Of a stretch of DNA of 64,000 nt, positions 46,266 to 54,969 are shown piece after piece. Below the pieces are notes generated by a model. It was not told the DNA's origin. It did no database searches and saw only the letters and a list, made by a program, of their open reading frames with translations. Source of the DNA: Nocardia abscessus NBRC 100374 (GTDB lineage: Bacteria > Actinomycetota > Actinomycetes > Mycobacteriales > Mycobacteriaceae); NCBI RefSeq assembly GCF_000308455.1, contig NZ_BAFP01000025.1, positions 1-64,000 on the forward strand, given 5' to 3'. Each line of letters begins with the position of its first letter. The stretch's first letter is position 1. Made by a program: the position numbers and the translations under genes.

Positions 46266-48488
46266 ATGACGAGCGAGCCCGACCTCACCGACCTCGCGCC
46301 GGAGGACCGCGCGGCGCTCGGCAGCGGCGCCGACTTCTGGACCACGAAGGCGATCGGTCCAGTCGCCTCGGTCACCATGACCGATGGCCCGCACGGTGTG
46401 CGCAGGCAGCCCGGCGCGACCGATCATCTCGGGCTGGCCGCGAGCCTGCCCGCCACCTGCTTCCCGCCCGCGGTCGGCCTCGCGCAGAGCTGGGATACCG
46501 AGCTGGTGCGGCGGGTGGGTGCAGCGCTCGGCCGGGAGGCCCGCACGCTGGGCGTCGATGTGCTGCTGGGGCCGGGCGTCAACATCAAGCGGGATCCGCG
46601 CGGCGGGCGTAATTTCGAGTACTACTCGGAGGATCCGCTGCTCACCGGCCTGCTCGGCGCGGCATGGGTGACCGGTCTGCAGGGCACCGGAGTGGGCGCC
46701 TCGCTCAAGCACTTCGCCGCCAACAACGCCGAGCACGATCGGATGCGTGCGAGTTCCGACATCGACCCGCGCCCGCTGCGCGAGATCTACCTGCGCGCGT
46801 TCTCCCACATCGTGCGTACCGCGCAGCCGTGGACGGTGATGTGCTCCTATAACCGGATCAACGGTGTGCACGCCGCGCAGAATCGCTGGCTGCTCACCGA
46901 CGTGCTGCGCGGCGAATGGGGATTCGACGGTGCGGTGGTCTCCGACTGGGGCGCGGTGGCCGACCGGCCCGCCTCCGTGACGGCCGGGCTGGATCTGGAG
47001 ATGCCGGGCGGCAGCGGCGTCTCCGACGCACAAGTGGTGGCGGCCATGGCCGAGGGCACCCTCGACCCGGCGGACGTCGGCCGCGCCGCGCGGAACGTGG
47101 CGAGGCTGGCGGCGAGGGTGGTGGCCGGACGGGAGCTCGGCGATGCCCTGGACAACGTCGGCGACCACCATCGGCTGGCCCGCGAGATCGCCGCGCGCTG
47201 TGTCGTCCTGCTGCGCAACGACCGTGACCTCCTGCCGCTCGCTCCGGGGCGCTCGCTGGCGGTGATCGGCGAATTCGCGGTGGAACCGCGATACCAGGGC
47301 GGCGGCAGCTCGCACGTCACCCCGACCCGGCTCGATGTGCCGCTCGAGGAGATCCGCGCGCTGTCCGGCGACGGGACCGTTTCCTACAGCCGGGGATTCA
47401 CCACGAGCGACACCGAGGCGGACAACGACGCGCTGCGCGCCGAAGCCGTCGCCGCCGCCGAGGACGCGGACGTGGCCGTGCTCTTCCTGGGCCTGGCGGC
47501 CACCCAGGAATCCGAGGGGTTCGACCGGGAACACCTCGAACTGCCCGCCGAGCAGCTGGACCTGCTTGACGCGGTGGTGCGGGCACAACCGGACACCGTG
47601 GTGGTGCTCGCGCACGGCGGAGTGGTTCGTCTGGCTCCGGTGGCGGCGCCCGCGATCCTGGACGGCGGTCTGCTCGGCCAGGCCGGCGGCGGCGCACTCG
47701 CCGACGTGCTGTTCGGCGTCGTGAATCCGTCGGGTCGGCTCGCGGAAACAGTGCCGGTACGGCTGCAGGACACCCCGGCCTACTTGAACTTCCCCGGTGA
47801 GAACTCGCACGTGCGTTACGGCGAGGGCCTTTACGTGGGCTACCGCTGGTACGACAGCCGGGACATGGACGTGACCTACCCGTTCGGGCACGGTCTGTCC
47901 TACACCACATTCGGCTACACCGATCTGGCGCTCGCGGCGGACGCGGCGGGAATCACGGTGCGTGTGCTGGTCACCAACACCGGTTCCCGCGCAGGTCGCG
48001 AGGTGGTGCAGGTGTACACGGCGGTGCCCGGCTCCTCCGTCACACGTCCGGCTCGGGAGCTGAAGGGCGTCGCGGTCACCGCCGAACTCGAACCCGGTGC
48101 GAGCGAAGAGGTCTCGATTCTTCTGGCCCGCGACGACCTGGCCTACTGGGAGACCCGCGCCGGCCGCTGGGTGGTGGAGGGCGGTAGCTACCAGGTCTGG
48201 GCGGGCGCCTCGAGCCGGGATCTGCGCCGCACCGGACAGGTCGACCTCGCCGGAGACGAACTGCGGATCCCGATCACGGCGGAGTCGACCCTCGGTGAGG
48301 CGCTGGCCGATCCGACGACGGCGGCCGCGCTGGCCGAGATATTCGGCGGCATGTCCGAAAGTATGGGCGACGCAACGGCACTCGGCGTGGACATGATGCG
48401 GATGATCGCCTCCATCCCGCTGAACCGCCTCACCGGTTTCGGTGTCGACCCCGGAAAACTGGACGCGCTACTGGCCGCCGCCGACTGA
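46266..48488 (+). CDS. Glycoside hydrolase family 3 (beta-glucosidase type)
   Basis: 740 residues from ATG 46266, with GAGGAG seven bases upstream. The N-terminal barrel has MTDGPHGVR, LLGPGVNIKRDPRGGRNFEYYSEDP, KHFAANNAEHDR and the nucleophile Asp in GAVVSDWGAV (about residue 227). The C-terminal half carries the GH3_C domain and a fibronectin-III-like domain with GEGLYVGYRWYD and FPFGHGLSYT-type sequence. No signal peptide, so intracellular cleavage of beta-glucosides or xylosides. Controlled by the divergent TetR. Convergent with the YhgE/Pip gene. Confidence 0.94.
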   Translation: MTSEPDLTDLAPEDRAALGSGADFWTTKAIGPVASVTMTDGPHGVRRQPGATDHLGLAASLPATCFPPAVGLAQSWDTELVRRVGAALGREARTLGVDVLLGPGVNIKRDPRGGRNFEYYSEDPLLTGLLGAAWVTGLQGTGVGASLKHFAANNAEHDRMRASSDIDPRPLREIYLRAFSHIVRTAQPWTVMCSYNRINGVHAAQNRWLLTDVLRGEWGFDGAVVSDWGAVADRPASVTAGLDLEMPGGSGVSDAQVVAAMAEGTLDPADVGRAARNVARLAARVVAGRELGDALDNVGDHHRLAREIAARCVVLLRNDRDLLPLAPGRSLAVIGEFAVEPRYQGGGSSHVTPTRLDVPLEEIRALSGDGTVSYSRGFTTSDTEADNDALRAEAVAAAEDADVAVLFLGLAATQESEGFDREHLELPAEQLDLLDAVVRAQPDTVVVLAHGGVVRLAPVAAPAILDGGLLGQAGGGALADVLFGVVNPSGRLAETVPVRLQDTPAYLNFPGENSHVRYGEGLYVGYRWYDSRDMDVTYPFGHGLSYTTFGYTDLALAADAAGITVRVLVTNTGSRAGREVVQVYTAVPGSSVTRPARELKGVAVTAELEPGASEEVSILLARDDLAYWETRAGRWVVEGGSYQVWAGASSRDLRRTGQVDLAGDELRIPITAESTLGEALADPTTAAALAEIFGGMSESMGDATALGVDMMRMIASIPLNRLTGFGVDPGKLDALLAAAD

Positions 48489-48502
48489 CTATCGATCCAT
48501 CC

Positions 48503-49801
48503 TTATCCGGCGACGGCGGGCACACCGGCAATCGGTGCGCTCTCGGCAGGCGCTGTGGCCCGGTGCAGTCCGCGGCGGTCGTAGGCGAAGGTGGCCGTCG
48601 CGCCGAGGAGCAGGCCGATTCCGAGGCCGAGCAGCGTCATCCACAGCCCCTGACCGAAACCGGCCGCGGCGCGGGCGTCGAAGAACAGGATGGCGCGCAC
48701 GGCCAGGTAGATCTGGTGCATCGGTTCGAAAGCGGCCAGGTGCGCGATATAGGGGGGCGTCGCTTCCAGCGGCACCGTGGCGGCCGAGGACGGCAGGCCG
48801 AGTACCACGAACAGGATCAGGTTGACCAGCAATCCGGCGGTGCCGAAGGTGGCCAAGACGGCCAGCGCGGTCACGCCGACGGCGACGATGGCCAGCGTTC
48901 CGAACAGCCACAACAGCAGCGGGCTGCCCAGCGGAACGCTCAGTGCCGCTGCCACGGCCAGGAATATTCCGGACAGGATCGGCGCCGCGGTGCCGATGAC
49001 CGCCCACTTCAGCAGCAGGGTCCGGAAGCGGGAGATGCCGGTGGCGGGCGGGTGTACGAACCACGGGCCGTACTCGGTAGGTGTGAAACCGAGGACCGAA
49101 TCGACGAGCGTGTGGATGATCATGGCGCCGGTGAATCCGGCCAGCAGCAGGATCAGGGTGTAGAAGAACGCGACGAGACCTTGCCCGGCGCCGTCGTCCA
49201 TGGGGCGATACGGCGCGGTGACGATCTGTACGGGGTCGGCGAGCATCAGGCGGGCAGCGCCACTGAGTTCGACCGGCGCACCCGGCCCCGCCGCGAGGGC
49301 GGAGTCCACCTGGTCGGTCAGGTTCTTGCCGACGGTCTCGTTCACCTGGTTCAGCGCGCGGTCCGCGATGCGCTGCATGATGCCGGTGGTGTACGGGCCG
49401 ATCCGGGGGTTGGTGTGGACGGTGATCAGCGGCCGCTCGATCTGCCCGGGGACCACGGCGGACGCGCCGAGGATCGCCAGCCGCTTGGTGAAGTCGGAGG
49501 GAATGACGATGGCGCCGTAGACCTCGCCGTGCTGTAACTGCTTGCGCGCCTCGGCGATACCGACGACGCGCAGGTCGATCTTCTCCTCCGGGATGCCGGC
49601 GGCCAGCGCGTCGGCGACCTGGGCGCCGACGTTCGCCGGCTTGCCGTCGAGCGTGTCGCCGACGTCCTGGTTCACCAAGGCCACTGGGAAGTCGTGCAGG
49701 TTCTTCTCGGTATTGCCGGCGTAGCCGAGATACATGGTGGCAAGCAGTGCCGCGAAGACCATGAGCACTGCGATCGGGGCGGTGAAGGTCCGAACCGTCA
49801 T
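48503..49801 (-). CDS. YhgE/Pip-type (ABC-2 / DUF3533) membrane protein
   Basis: 432 residues from ATG 49801; a GTG at 49819 is in frame but lies inside the operator. One N-terminal helix (APIAVLMVFAALLATMYLG), a large extracytoplasmic domain (VALVNQDVGDTLDGKPANVG, YGAIVIPSDFTKRL, LITVHTNPRIG), then five or six helices. This is the layout of YhgE/Pip and ABC-2 permease-like proteins, involved in export or phage infection receptors. Divergent from a TetR gene with a 35-base near-perfect palindrome, so probable drug- or lipid-responsive efflux component. Confidence 0.88.
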   Translation of the reverse strand: MTVRTFTAPIAVLMVFAALLATMYLGYAGNTEKNLHDFPVALVNQDVGDTLDGKPANVGAQVADALAAGIPEEKIDLRVVGIAEARKQLQHGEVYGAIVIPSDFTKRLAILGASAVVPGQIERPLITVHTNPRIGPYTTGIMQRIADRALNQVNETVGKNLTDQVDSALAAGPGAPVELSGAARLMLADPVQIVTAPYRPMDDGAGQGLVAFFYTLILLLAGFTGAMIIHTLVDSVLGFTPTEYGPWFVHPPATGISRFRTLLLKWAVIGTAAPILSGIFLAVAAALSVPLGSPLLLWLFGTLAIVAVGVTALAVLATFGTAGLLVNLILFVVLGLPSSAATVPLEATPPYIAHLAAFEPMHQIYLAVRAILFFDARAAAGFGQGLWMTLLGLGIGLLLGATATFAYDRRGLHRATAPAESAPIAGVPAVAG

Positions 49802-49810
49802 GCGAGCTAA

Positions 49811-49845
49811 TGTAGTCACTGCCTACAAAGTAGGCAATGACTACA
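49811..49845. promoter_or_regulatory. Long TetR operator between YhgE/Pip and TetR genes
   Basis: Arms 49811-49826 and 49830-49845 match at 15 of 16 positions, with a centre AAA; the core is TGCCTAC-AAA-GTAGGCA. It lies nine bases upstream of the permease ATG. Confidence 0.8.
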
Positions 49846-49866
49846 TTTTGTTATCCTGCAAACACC

Positions 49867-50463
49867 ATGCCGATCACCCGAAGCCGGTCCTATCACCACG
49901 GCGACCTGCGCGCCGAGTTGCTGCAGCGGGCCGAGGCGACACTGCGCGAGTCCGGCGTCGACGGCTTGTCGCTGCGTCGGCTGGCGCGTGACGTCGGAGT
50001 CAGCCACGCCGCCCCCACCCGGCACTTCAAGGACAAGCAGGCATTGCTGGACGCCATCGCGGTATCCGGATTCCAGCGGCTCGCCGCCGCCTTGGAGCAG
50101 ACCGCGGCCGCGGGCTCCATCGACGGCCACATCCGGGCGCTGGCCCGGACCTATCTCCGCTTCGCGACCGAGAACCCGGCGCTCGTCGCGTTGATGTTCG
50201 CGCGCAGGCACAGCCCGGCGGCCGGCGACGCGATGTCCCAGGTGGTGGACGCCGCGTTCGCGACCCCCGTCGCGCTCATCGCCGAAGCCCAGCAACTCGG
50301 CGAGGTGATCGAGGGCGACCCGCGCCGCATCGCGCTCTCCGCGGTCGCGACGCTACAGGGCCTGGCCACCTTCGTCGGCTCCGGCGTGATCGCTGCGGAG
50401 ACCGCCGAGGAACTTTTGGACGAGACCATCACGCACATGATCGACGGCCTGCGCCCGAGGTGA
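49867..50463 (+). CDS. TetR-family regulator with TetR_C_33-like (WHG) domain
   Basis: 198 residues from ATG 49867; the earlier ATG 49837 is inside the operator. N-terminus SRSYHHGDLRAELLQRAEATLRESG, then LRRLARDVGVSHAAPTRHFKDKQALLDAIA. There is no Shine-Dalgarno, so the mRNA may be leaderless. Divergent from the YhgE/Pip gene across the long palindrome; likely represses it. Ligand unknown. Confidence 0.92.
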   Translation: MPITRSRSYHHGDLRAELLQRAEATLRESGVDGLSLRRLARDVGVSHAAPTRHFKDKQALLDAIAVSGFQRLAAALEQTAAAGSIDGHIRALARTYLRFATENPALVALMFARRHSPAAGDAMSQVVDAAFATPVALIAEAQQLGEVIEGDPRRIALSAVATLQGLATFVGSGVIAAETAEELLDETITHMIDGLRPR

Positions 50464-50512
50464 TCCCGTCTCGACAGGTCGCCTGCCACCGCTAGGCGCG
50501 GCGCCTTCGGCG

Positions 50513-50659
50513 TCAGTACGCGATGAACAGGATCTCGTCGCGTGAGTAGTCGTGTCCGGGATGGTTCTCGGCCAGATGGGCCTGTGTCTTCTCCACGAGA
50601 TCGTCCTCGTCGGTTCCGACGATCGATTCTCCGCAGGGGCAGTTCAGTCTCCGCTTCAT
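50513..50659 (-). CDS. DUF1059-family small protein
   Basis: 48 residues from ATG 50659, with AGGAAGGA correctly spaced; the longer frame upstream is not coding. The sequence MKRRLNCPCGESIVGTDEDD then KTQAHLAENHPGHDYSRDE has the CxCG and HLxxxHPG pattern of DUF1059, small zinc-ribbon-like proteins. Function unknown. Downstream of, and on the same strand as, the dioxygenase genes of the steroid cluster but separated from them by 86 bases. Confidence 0.85.
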   Translation of the reverse strand: MKRRLNCPCGESIVGTDEDDLVEKTQAHLAENHPGHDYSRDEILFIAY

Positions 50660-50745
50660 CAGCGTCCTTCCTACTCGAATCGACAGTCTAGGCCCAGCGA
50701 CGCCGATCGAGCGGCGCGGACCGCATCTCGGGGAAGCCCTGCGGG

Positions 50746-51633
50746 TCAGCCGCGTGACCATTCGTGGCCCCAGTAGCTGTCGGCGGTGATCTCCTCGGCA
50801 CTGTAGGTGGATTCGTCGACCAAGGCGCCCTCGGTGCCGTATTCGAGATCCCAGCCGCCGGGAGTGCGGACGTAGAAGGAGATCATCTTGTCGTTGGTGT
50901 GCCTGCCCAGGGTCGAGGACAGCGGGTAGCCCGCGCGCATGACGCGGTCGAGCGCCCGGCCGACGGCGTCGAGCTCGTCGACCTCGACCATGATGTGCAC
51001 CAGGCCCGGGCCGTCGGATCGGGTGCCGGGGATCAGGGCGAGGCTGTGGTGGCGCTGGTTGACCCCCAGGAATCGAACGCGCACCGGGGCGACGCCGGGC
51101 GGGGTCGGCACCCGGAACGAGCCACGGGGCAGGAATCCGAGAACCTCGCAGTAGAAACGGTTCGCCTCCGCCAGATCGGGTACCGGCAGCACTACATGGC
51201 CGAGCCCCAGTCCCTCCGTGACGAAACGATGCCCGTGCGCGGTGACGACCGGGCTGTGATCGAGCACCGGACCGTGGAAGACCTCCACGGTGAACCCGGC
51301 GGGGTCGGTGAAAGTAAAGGCTTCTTCCACGCGCAGTGCGTCGACCTGTTCCTGGCCGAGGGGTGTGACCGTGACGCCCGCCTGTTCCAGCGTTTCCCGC
51401 AGCCGGGCGAGCGCGCGATAGTCGCGCACCTCCCAGCCGACGGCCAGCACTCGATCCCGCTGCGCGGGAACGAGTTCGAAGCGGTAGGCGTGCTCGTCCA
51501 TCCGCAGGTACACGCTGTCCGGATTCGGTCCGGTGGCCTGCGCGAAGCCCATCACGTCGAAGGCGAAGGCGCGCCAGGCCGCCACGTCGGCGATGGCGAC
51601 TCGGACGTAACCGAGCGAGGCTATGTCAGCCAT
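50746..51633 (-). CDS. hsaC: Extradiol ring-cleavage dioxygenase (HsaC/BphC type)
   Basis: 295 residues, two vicinal-oxygen-chelate domains. The iron ligands are H146, H213 and E264 and the catalytic His is H195, the same spacing as in BphC (146/210/260). This class cleaves 3,4-dihydroxy-9,10-secosteroids or dihydroxybiphenyls next to the two hydroxyls. Last gene of the kshA-small-kshB-hsaC operon, 15 bases after kshB. Given KshA/KshB and HsaA/HsaB nearby, the steroid substrate is most likely. Confidence 0.92.
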   Translation of the reverse strand: MADIASLGYVRVAIADVAAWRAFAFDVMGFAQATGPNPDSVYLRMDEHAYRFELVPAQRDRVLAVGWEVRDYRALARLRETLEQAGVTVTPLGQEQVDALRVEEAFTFTDPAGFTVEVFHGPVLDHSPVVTAHGHRFVTEGLGLGHVVLPVPDLAEANRFYCEVLGFLPRGSFRVPTPPGVAPVRVRFLGVNQRHHSLALIPGTRSDGPGLVHIMVEVDELDAVGRALDRVMRAGYPLSSTLGRHTNDKMISFYVRTPGGWDLEYGTEGALVDESTYSAEEITADSYWGHEWSRG

Positions 51634-51648
51634 TGTTCGTCGTACTCC

Positions 51649-52719
51649 TCAGGAATAGGTGACTTGCACCGTGTCGGTGACCGGGACCGCCTGGCAGGCC
51701 AGCACGTAGCCCTCGGTCAGGTCGGCGTCGTCGAGAACTTCGTTGTGCCGCATCCGGACCTGCCCCGCGACGACCCGGCAGGTGCAGGCGCTGCACGCGC
51801 CCTCGCGGCAGGAGTAGGGCGCCGCGAGCCCGTTGGCCAGCAGCACGTCGAGCAAGACCCGGTGGCGTGGCCAGGGCAGTACGCGTGTCTCGCCGTCGAG
51901 TTCGACTTCCACCGCGGCGCTGTCGGCCGGGTCGGTCACCTGCGGCGTATCGGCCTCGAACGGGTTGCCGTTCAGCGACACGAATTTCTCGACGTGCACG
52001 CGCTTGCGGTCGGCGCCCAGCCCGGTGAGGGCGGCGCAGACGGCGTCCATGAACGGGCCTGGGCCACAGACGAACGCCTCGCGATCCGACCACGGCCCCG
52101 CCAGCGCCGCCAGCCGCGCGCGGGTCGGCAGCCCTTGCAGGGTCTCCAGCCAGTGCACCACGAGCAAGCGGTCAGGATGCCGGGCCGAGAGATCGGCGAG
52201 TTCGGCGGCGAAGATCACCGACCGCTCGTCCCGGTTGGCGTAGATCAGCGTGCAATGCCCCGCCCCTGCCGCCAGCACCGATTTCAGGATCGACAGCACC
52301 GGCGTGATCCCACTGCCCGCCGCGACCAGCAGCAGGTCGTCGTCGAGCGACGTGGGGGTGAAGACACCGGCGGGTGGCAGCACGTCGACGGTCGTACCTG
52401 CCACGGCGTTGTCGCACAACCAATTCGATCCGTAGCCACCGGGCGTCCGCTTGACGGTGATCTTCAACGGCCCACCCTCGTGCGGCGCGCTGGACAACGA
52501 GTAGCAGCGGCTCACCGAGCCCGTCAGCTCACTCGGTATCCGCAACGTCAGGAACTGGCCGGGGCGATATTCGATCGAATTCGACTGCTCCGCCCCCGGT
52601 TCCAGCTCGAGCGACATCGCATCGTCGGTTTCCCTGATCACCCGCGTCACACGCAGGCTCAGGATTCCGCCGGGAACGGCGGCAGGCGCCGGCGGCACGG
52701 CCGCTTCGACCCGATCCAC
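51649..52719 (-). CDS. kshB: 3-ketosteroid 9-alpha-hydroxylase reductase component (KshB type)
   Basis: 356 residues from GTG 52719, chosen for its GGAGAGGAG site and because the length matches KshB (about 358); a GTG at 52770 overlapping the upstream stop is the alternative. FAD domain motifs RCYSLSSAP and AAGSGITPVLSILKS, the NAD region FVCGPGPFMDAV, and a C-terminal plant-type [2Fe-2S] cluster (CREGACSACTC, then LACQ). It passes electrons from NADH through FAD and Fe-S to KshA. Identity to KshB is judged from motif wording, not alignment. Confidence 0.92.
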   Translation of the reverse strand: MDRVEAAVPPAPAAVPGGILSLRVTRVIRETDDAMSLELEPGAEQSNSIEYRPGQFLTLRIPSELTGSVSRCYSLSSAPHEGGPLKITVKRTPGGYGSNWLCDNAVAGTTVDVLPPAGVFTPTSLDDDLLLVAAGSGITPVLSILKSVLAAGAGHCTLIYANRDERSVIFAAELADLSARHPDRLLVVHWLETLQGLPTRARLAALAGPWSDREAFVCGPGPFMDAVCAALTGLGADRKRVHVEKFVSLNGNPFEADTPQVTDPADSAAVEVELDGETRVLPWPRHRVLLDVLLANGLAAPYSCREGACSACTCRVVAGQVRMRHNEVLDDADLTEGYVLACQAVPVTDTVQVTYS

Positions 52720-52766
52720 TGTCGTGTCTCCTCTCCGGTCGTCCACGGCTGTCGCGTGCTCCGCGC

Positions 52767-52994
52767 TCACGGCACGTCCCCGTCCCGCGTGCTGACCTCG
52801 AGGCGTCCGCCCGCGACGGCGGCATCGATGCTGTCGCGCAGCGCCGCACACGTCCGCTTCCGCGCGCTGTCCACCCCGGCGAACTCGGCGCACGCCGCCA
52901 CCGCGGCGCCGCTCCACTGGACACTGGTGTGCTGCGGGCTGAACTTCTCGACCAGCACACAGGTTGCGCAGGTGCGGCAGGTGATTCGTTCCAT
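52767..52994 (-). CDS. Small Cys-rich protein between kshA and kshB
   Basis: 75 residues from ATG 52994. The N-terminus MERITCRTCATCVLVEKFSP has three cysteines in C-x2-C-x2-C spacing; two more follow (AACAEFAGV, KRTCAALRD). It begins 12 bases after kshA ends and overlaps the upstream GTG of kshB by four bases, so it is part of the operon. I recognise no family; the cysteines suggest metal or Fe-S binding, possibly an assembly or electron-transfer helper for the hydroxylase. Confidence 0.7.
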   Translation of the reverse strand: MERITCRTCATCVLVEKFSPQHTSVQWSGAAVAACAEFAGVDSARKRTCAALRDSIDAAVAGGRLEVSTRDGDVP

Positions 52995-53005
52995 ACCGAT
53001 ACCGC

Positions 53006-54145
53006 TCAGGCTCCGGCGGCGGCGCGCTCGGCGAGATTCGCGGCGACCTCCGCCTCCCACGCCGTGACCGCCCGGGTGGTGTCGACCTCGAATTCGAAGC
53101 GGTCGGTCATCTTCGGGTCGATCTCGGCCACGTCGGTGTAGAACTGCTCGTACCAGCGGCGCAGCTGGTAGACCGGTCCGTCCTCCTCGCACAGCAGCGG
53201 ATTGTCGATGCGGGTCTTGCGCTGCCAGATCGCGGCGTCCTGTTCGAAGCCGCGCCCCAGACCGCCCGCGAACTTCGCCGCGATCTCCTCCGCCTGCTCG
53301 GGTGGCACGCCGTGCGGCTTCTTCACGATCGCGCCGTACTGCAGCACGAATTTCGTGGGCGAAACCGGATAGTGGCAGTTGATGAGGATGCCCTCGACCG
53401 TCAGGCCCGCGCTCTCGCTGCGCAGGTGGTCGATCATGTAGGAGGGGCCGTAGTAGGAGGCATCCGAGTGCAGAAGGTTCTTGCCGCCCAGCGCCTTCGC
53501 GGTCTCCCCCATCATGTCCTCGCGCGAGACCGACGTCATGTACTGGCTGGCGATGTGGCCTTCGAAGACGTTCTTGAAATAGGTGGGGAACCCGAAGTGC
53601 ACGTAGAAGAAGTGCGCCATGTCCACCACGTTGTCGATGACCTCGCGGCAGTTGGCGCCGTCGATCGCCATGGTGTTCCAGGTCCAGTCGGTCCACTCGT
53701 CGCTGAACGCGCCCTCGATGCGCGGGATGGTGACCCGTTCCTGCGGCGGATTGCCTTCCGGGTCGTTCCACACGAACAGTTGCTTGTTCTGCTCCAACGT
53801 CGGCCACGAGCGGGTCCGCGCCCGGGGCGGCACGCGGCGGCCGTAGGGGATGCCGGTGCAGCGGCCGTTGGCGCCCCAACGCCAGTCGTGGAACGGGCAG
53901 GCGATGGAGTCTCCTTTGATCCGGCCGTCTCCGAGGTTTCCGCCCATATGCCTGCAGTAGGCGTCCAGTACGGAGAGCTCTCCGCCCGAGCCGGCGAAGA
54001 CCACCAGTTCGGTGCCGAAGATCTCAACGGTGTGCGGTTTCCCGTCCCGGAAGTCCGCCGCGAGTCCCAGGCAGTGCCAGCCGCGCGCGTACCGGGCCGG
54101 CGGAGCGCCCGCGTCGATCACTCGAATCTCGGGGTCGGTAGTCAT
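53006..54145 (-). CDS. kshA: 3-ketosteroid 9-alpha-hydroxylase oxygenase component (KshA type)
   Basis: 379 residues from ATG 54145 (GGAGGA six bases upstream; ATG 54157 is less likely). The Rieske site is C64-H66 and C83-H86, and the mononuclear iron site is H178 and H183 in DMAHFFYVHFG, with spacing like that of M. tuberculosis KshA. It hydroxylates 3-ketosteroids at C9, which leads to opening of ring B. First gene of the four-gene operon. The substrate preference (side-chain steroids, androstenedione or bile acids) cannot be read off. Confidence 0.93.
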   Translation of the reverse strand: MTTDPEIRVIDAGAPPARYARGWHCLGLAADFRDGKPHTVEIFGTELVVFAGSGGELSVLDAYCRHMGGNLGDGRIKGDSIACPFHDWRWGANGRCTGIPYGRRVPPRARTRSWPTLEQNKQLFVWNDPEGNPPQERVTIPRIEGAFSDEWTDWTWNTMAIDGANCREVIDNVVDMAHFFYVHFGFPTYFKNVFEGHIASQYMTSVSREDMMGETAKALGGKNLLHSDASYYGPSYMIDHLRSESAGLTVEGILINCHYPVSPTKFVLQYGAIVKKPHGVPPEQAEEIAAKFAGGLGRGFEQDAAIWQRKTRIDNPLLCEEDGPVYQLRRWYEQFYTDVAEIDPKMTDRFEFEVDTTRAVTAWEAEVAANLAERAAAGA

Positions 54146-54238
54146 CGGTTCCTCCACAATTCGCGCACGTTTGTCGCCTCGATATTTCGGTTCGGAATGC
54201 CGGCGCGGAAATGTGCAGTCCCACTGGCCGGGAGGCGC

Positions 54239-54745
54239 TCAGGCCCCATCGAGCCGCCCGAACGCGGAGCGGTAGAACAGCAGCGGCGGGGCCTCCCGAT
54301 GCTCCGACAGCGCCGTGACGCGCGCGATCACGATGGTGTGGTCACCGCCGTCGCCCTCCTGCTCCAGATCGCAGTCCAGCCAGGCCATGGTTCCGGCCAG
54401 CCGCGGCGACCCGTTCGGGGAAGGCGCCCAGTCGACGCCCGCGAACTTGTCGGCGCCGCTGCGCGCCAGCTGCCTGCAGATCTCCTGCTGGTCGTGGGCC
54501 AGGATGTTGACGCAGAACCGGCCGACCGTGCGGATACGCGGCCAAGACGTGGACGTGCGCGCGGGACAGAAGCACACCGCCGGCGGCTGCAGCGACAGCG
54601 CCGAGAACGACTGGCAGGTGAAGCCGACCGGCCCCTCCTCCGAGCGCGCGGTAATCACCGTGACGCCCGTGCAGAAGCGACCGAGCACGGCCTTGAAGTC
54701 GCGCACGTCCAGCGACGATCCGTCCATCTCGAGCACCGGTTCCAT
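54239..54745 (-). CDS. hsaB: Flavin reductase (HsaB type)
   Basis: 168 residues from ATG 54745, with GGAGG four bases upstream. The flavin reductase fold is clear: LGRFCTGVTVITARSEEGPVGFTCQSFSALSLQPPAV, RFCVNILAHDQQE and GGDHTIVIARV. It supplies reduced flavin to HsaA for hydroxylation of ring A after ring B opening. Upstream of kshA by 93 bases on the same strand; an inverted repeat at 54760-54781 lies just upstream. Confidence 0.92.
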   Translation of the reverse strand: MEPVLEMDGSSLDVRDFKAVLGRFCTGVTVITARSEEGPVGFTCQSFSALSLQPPAVCFCPARTSTSWPRIRTVGRFCVNILAHDQQEICRQLARSGADKFAGVDWAPSPNGSPRLAGTMAWLDCDLEQEGDGGDHTIVIARVTALSEHREAPPLLFYRSAFGRLDGA

Positions 54746-54759
54746 CGGGCCTCCTATTT

Positions 54760-54781
54760 CTATCAGGCATATACCTGATAG
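54760..54781. promoter_or_regulatory. Inverted repeat upstream of hsaB
   Basis: CTATCAGG-CATATA-CCTGATAG, perfect 8-base arms, 14 bases upstream of the hsaB ATG. Probably an operator for one of the IclR or PadR regulators in this cluster. Part of it (AGGCATAT) recurs just upstream of ribBA at 56466-56473. Confidence 0.6.
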
Positions 54782-54969
54782 CTATGACACCAGGCGGCGC
54801 CCGGCGGGCGTCAAGATCGGTGTCCGGTCACCGAGATGGAGATCCGTAGAAGCTACGTAGTTCTCCCGATTCGGCCCGGTCGCGAACCCGCCACTGTGAT
54901 GGGAGACACAAACGATCGAGCACCTGATGCCCGGTCGACGTTGACCGAATCCGACCGACGGAGGTTCCG

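Noticed and set aside
46266..47891. Minus-strand open frame across the GH3 gene joined to the TetR gene
   Set aside because: Only the part from GTG 46181 downward has TetR sequence; the rest mirrors GH3 codons.
53006..53879. Arg/His-rich minus-strand frame upstream of the small Cys protein, overlapping kshA
   Set aside because: Shadow of kshA; only the part from ATG 52994 is real.
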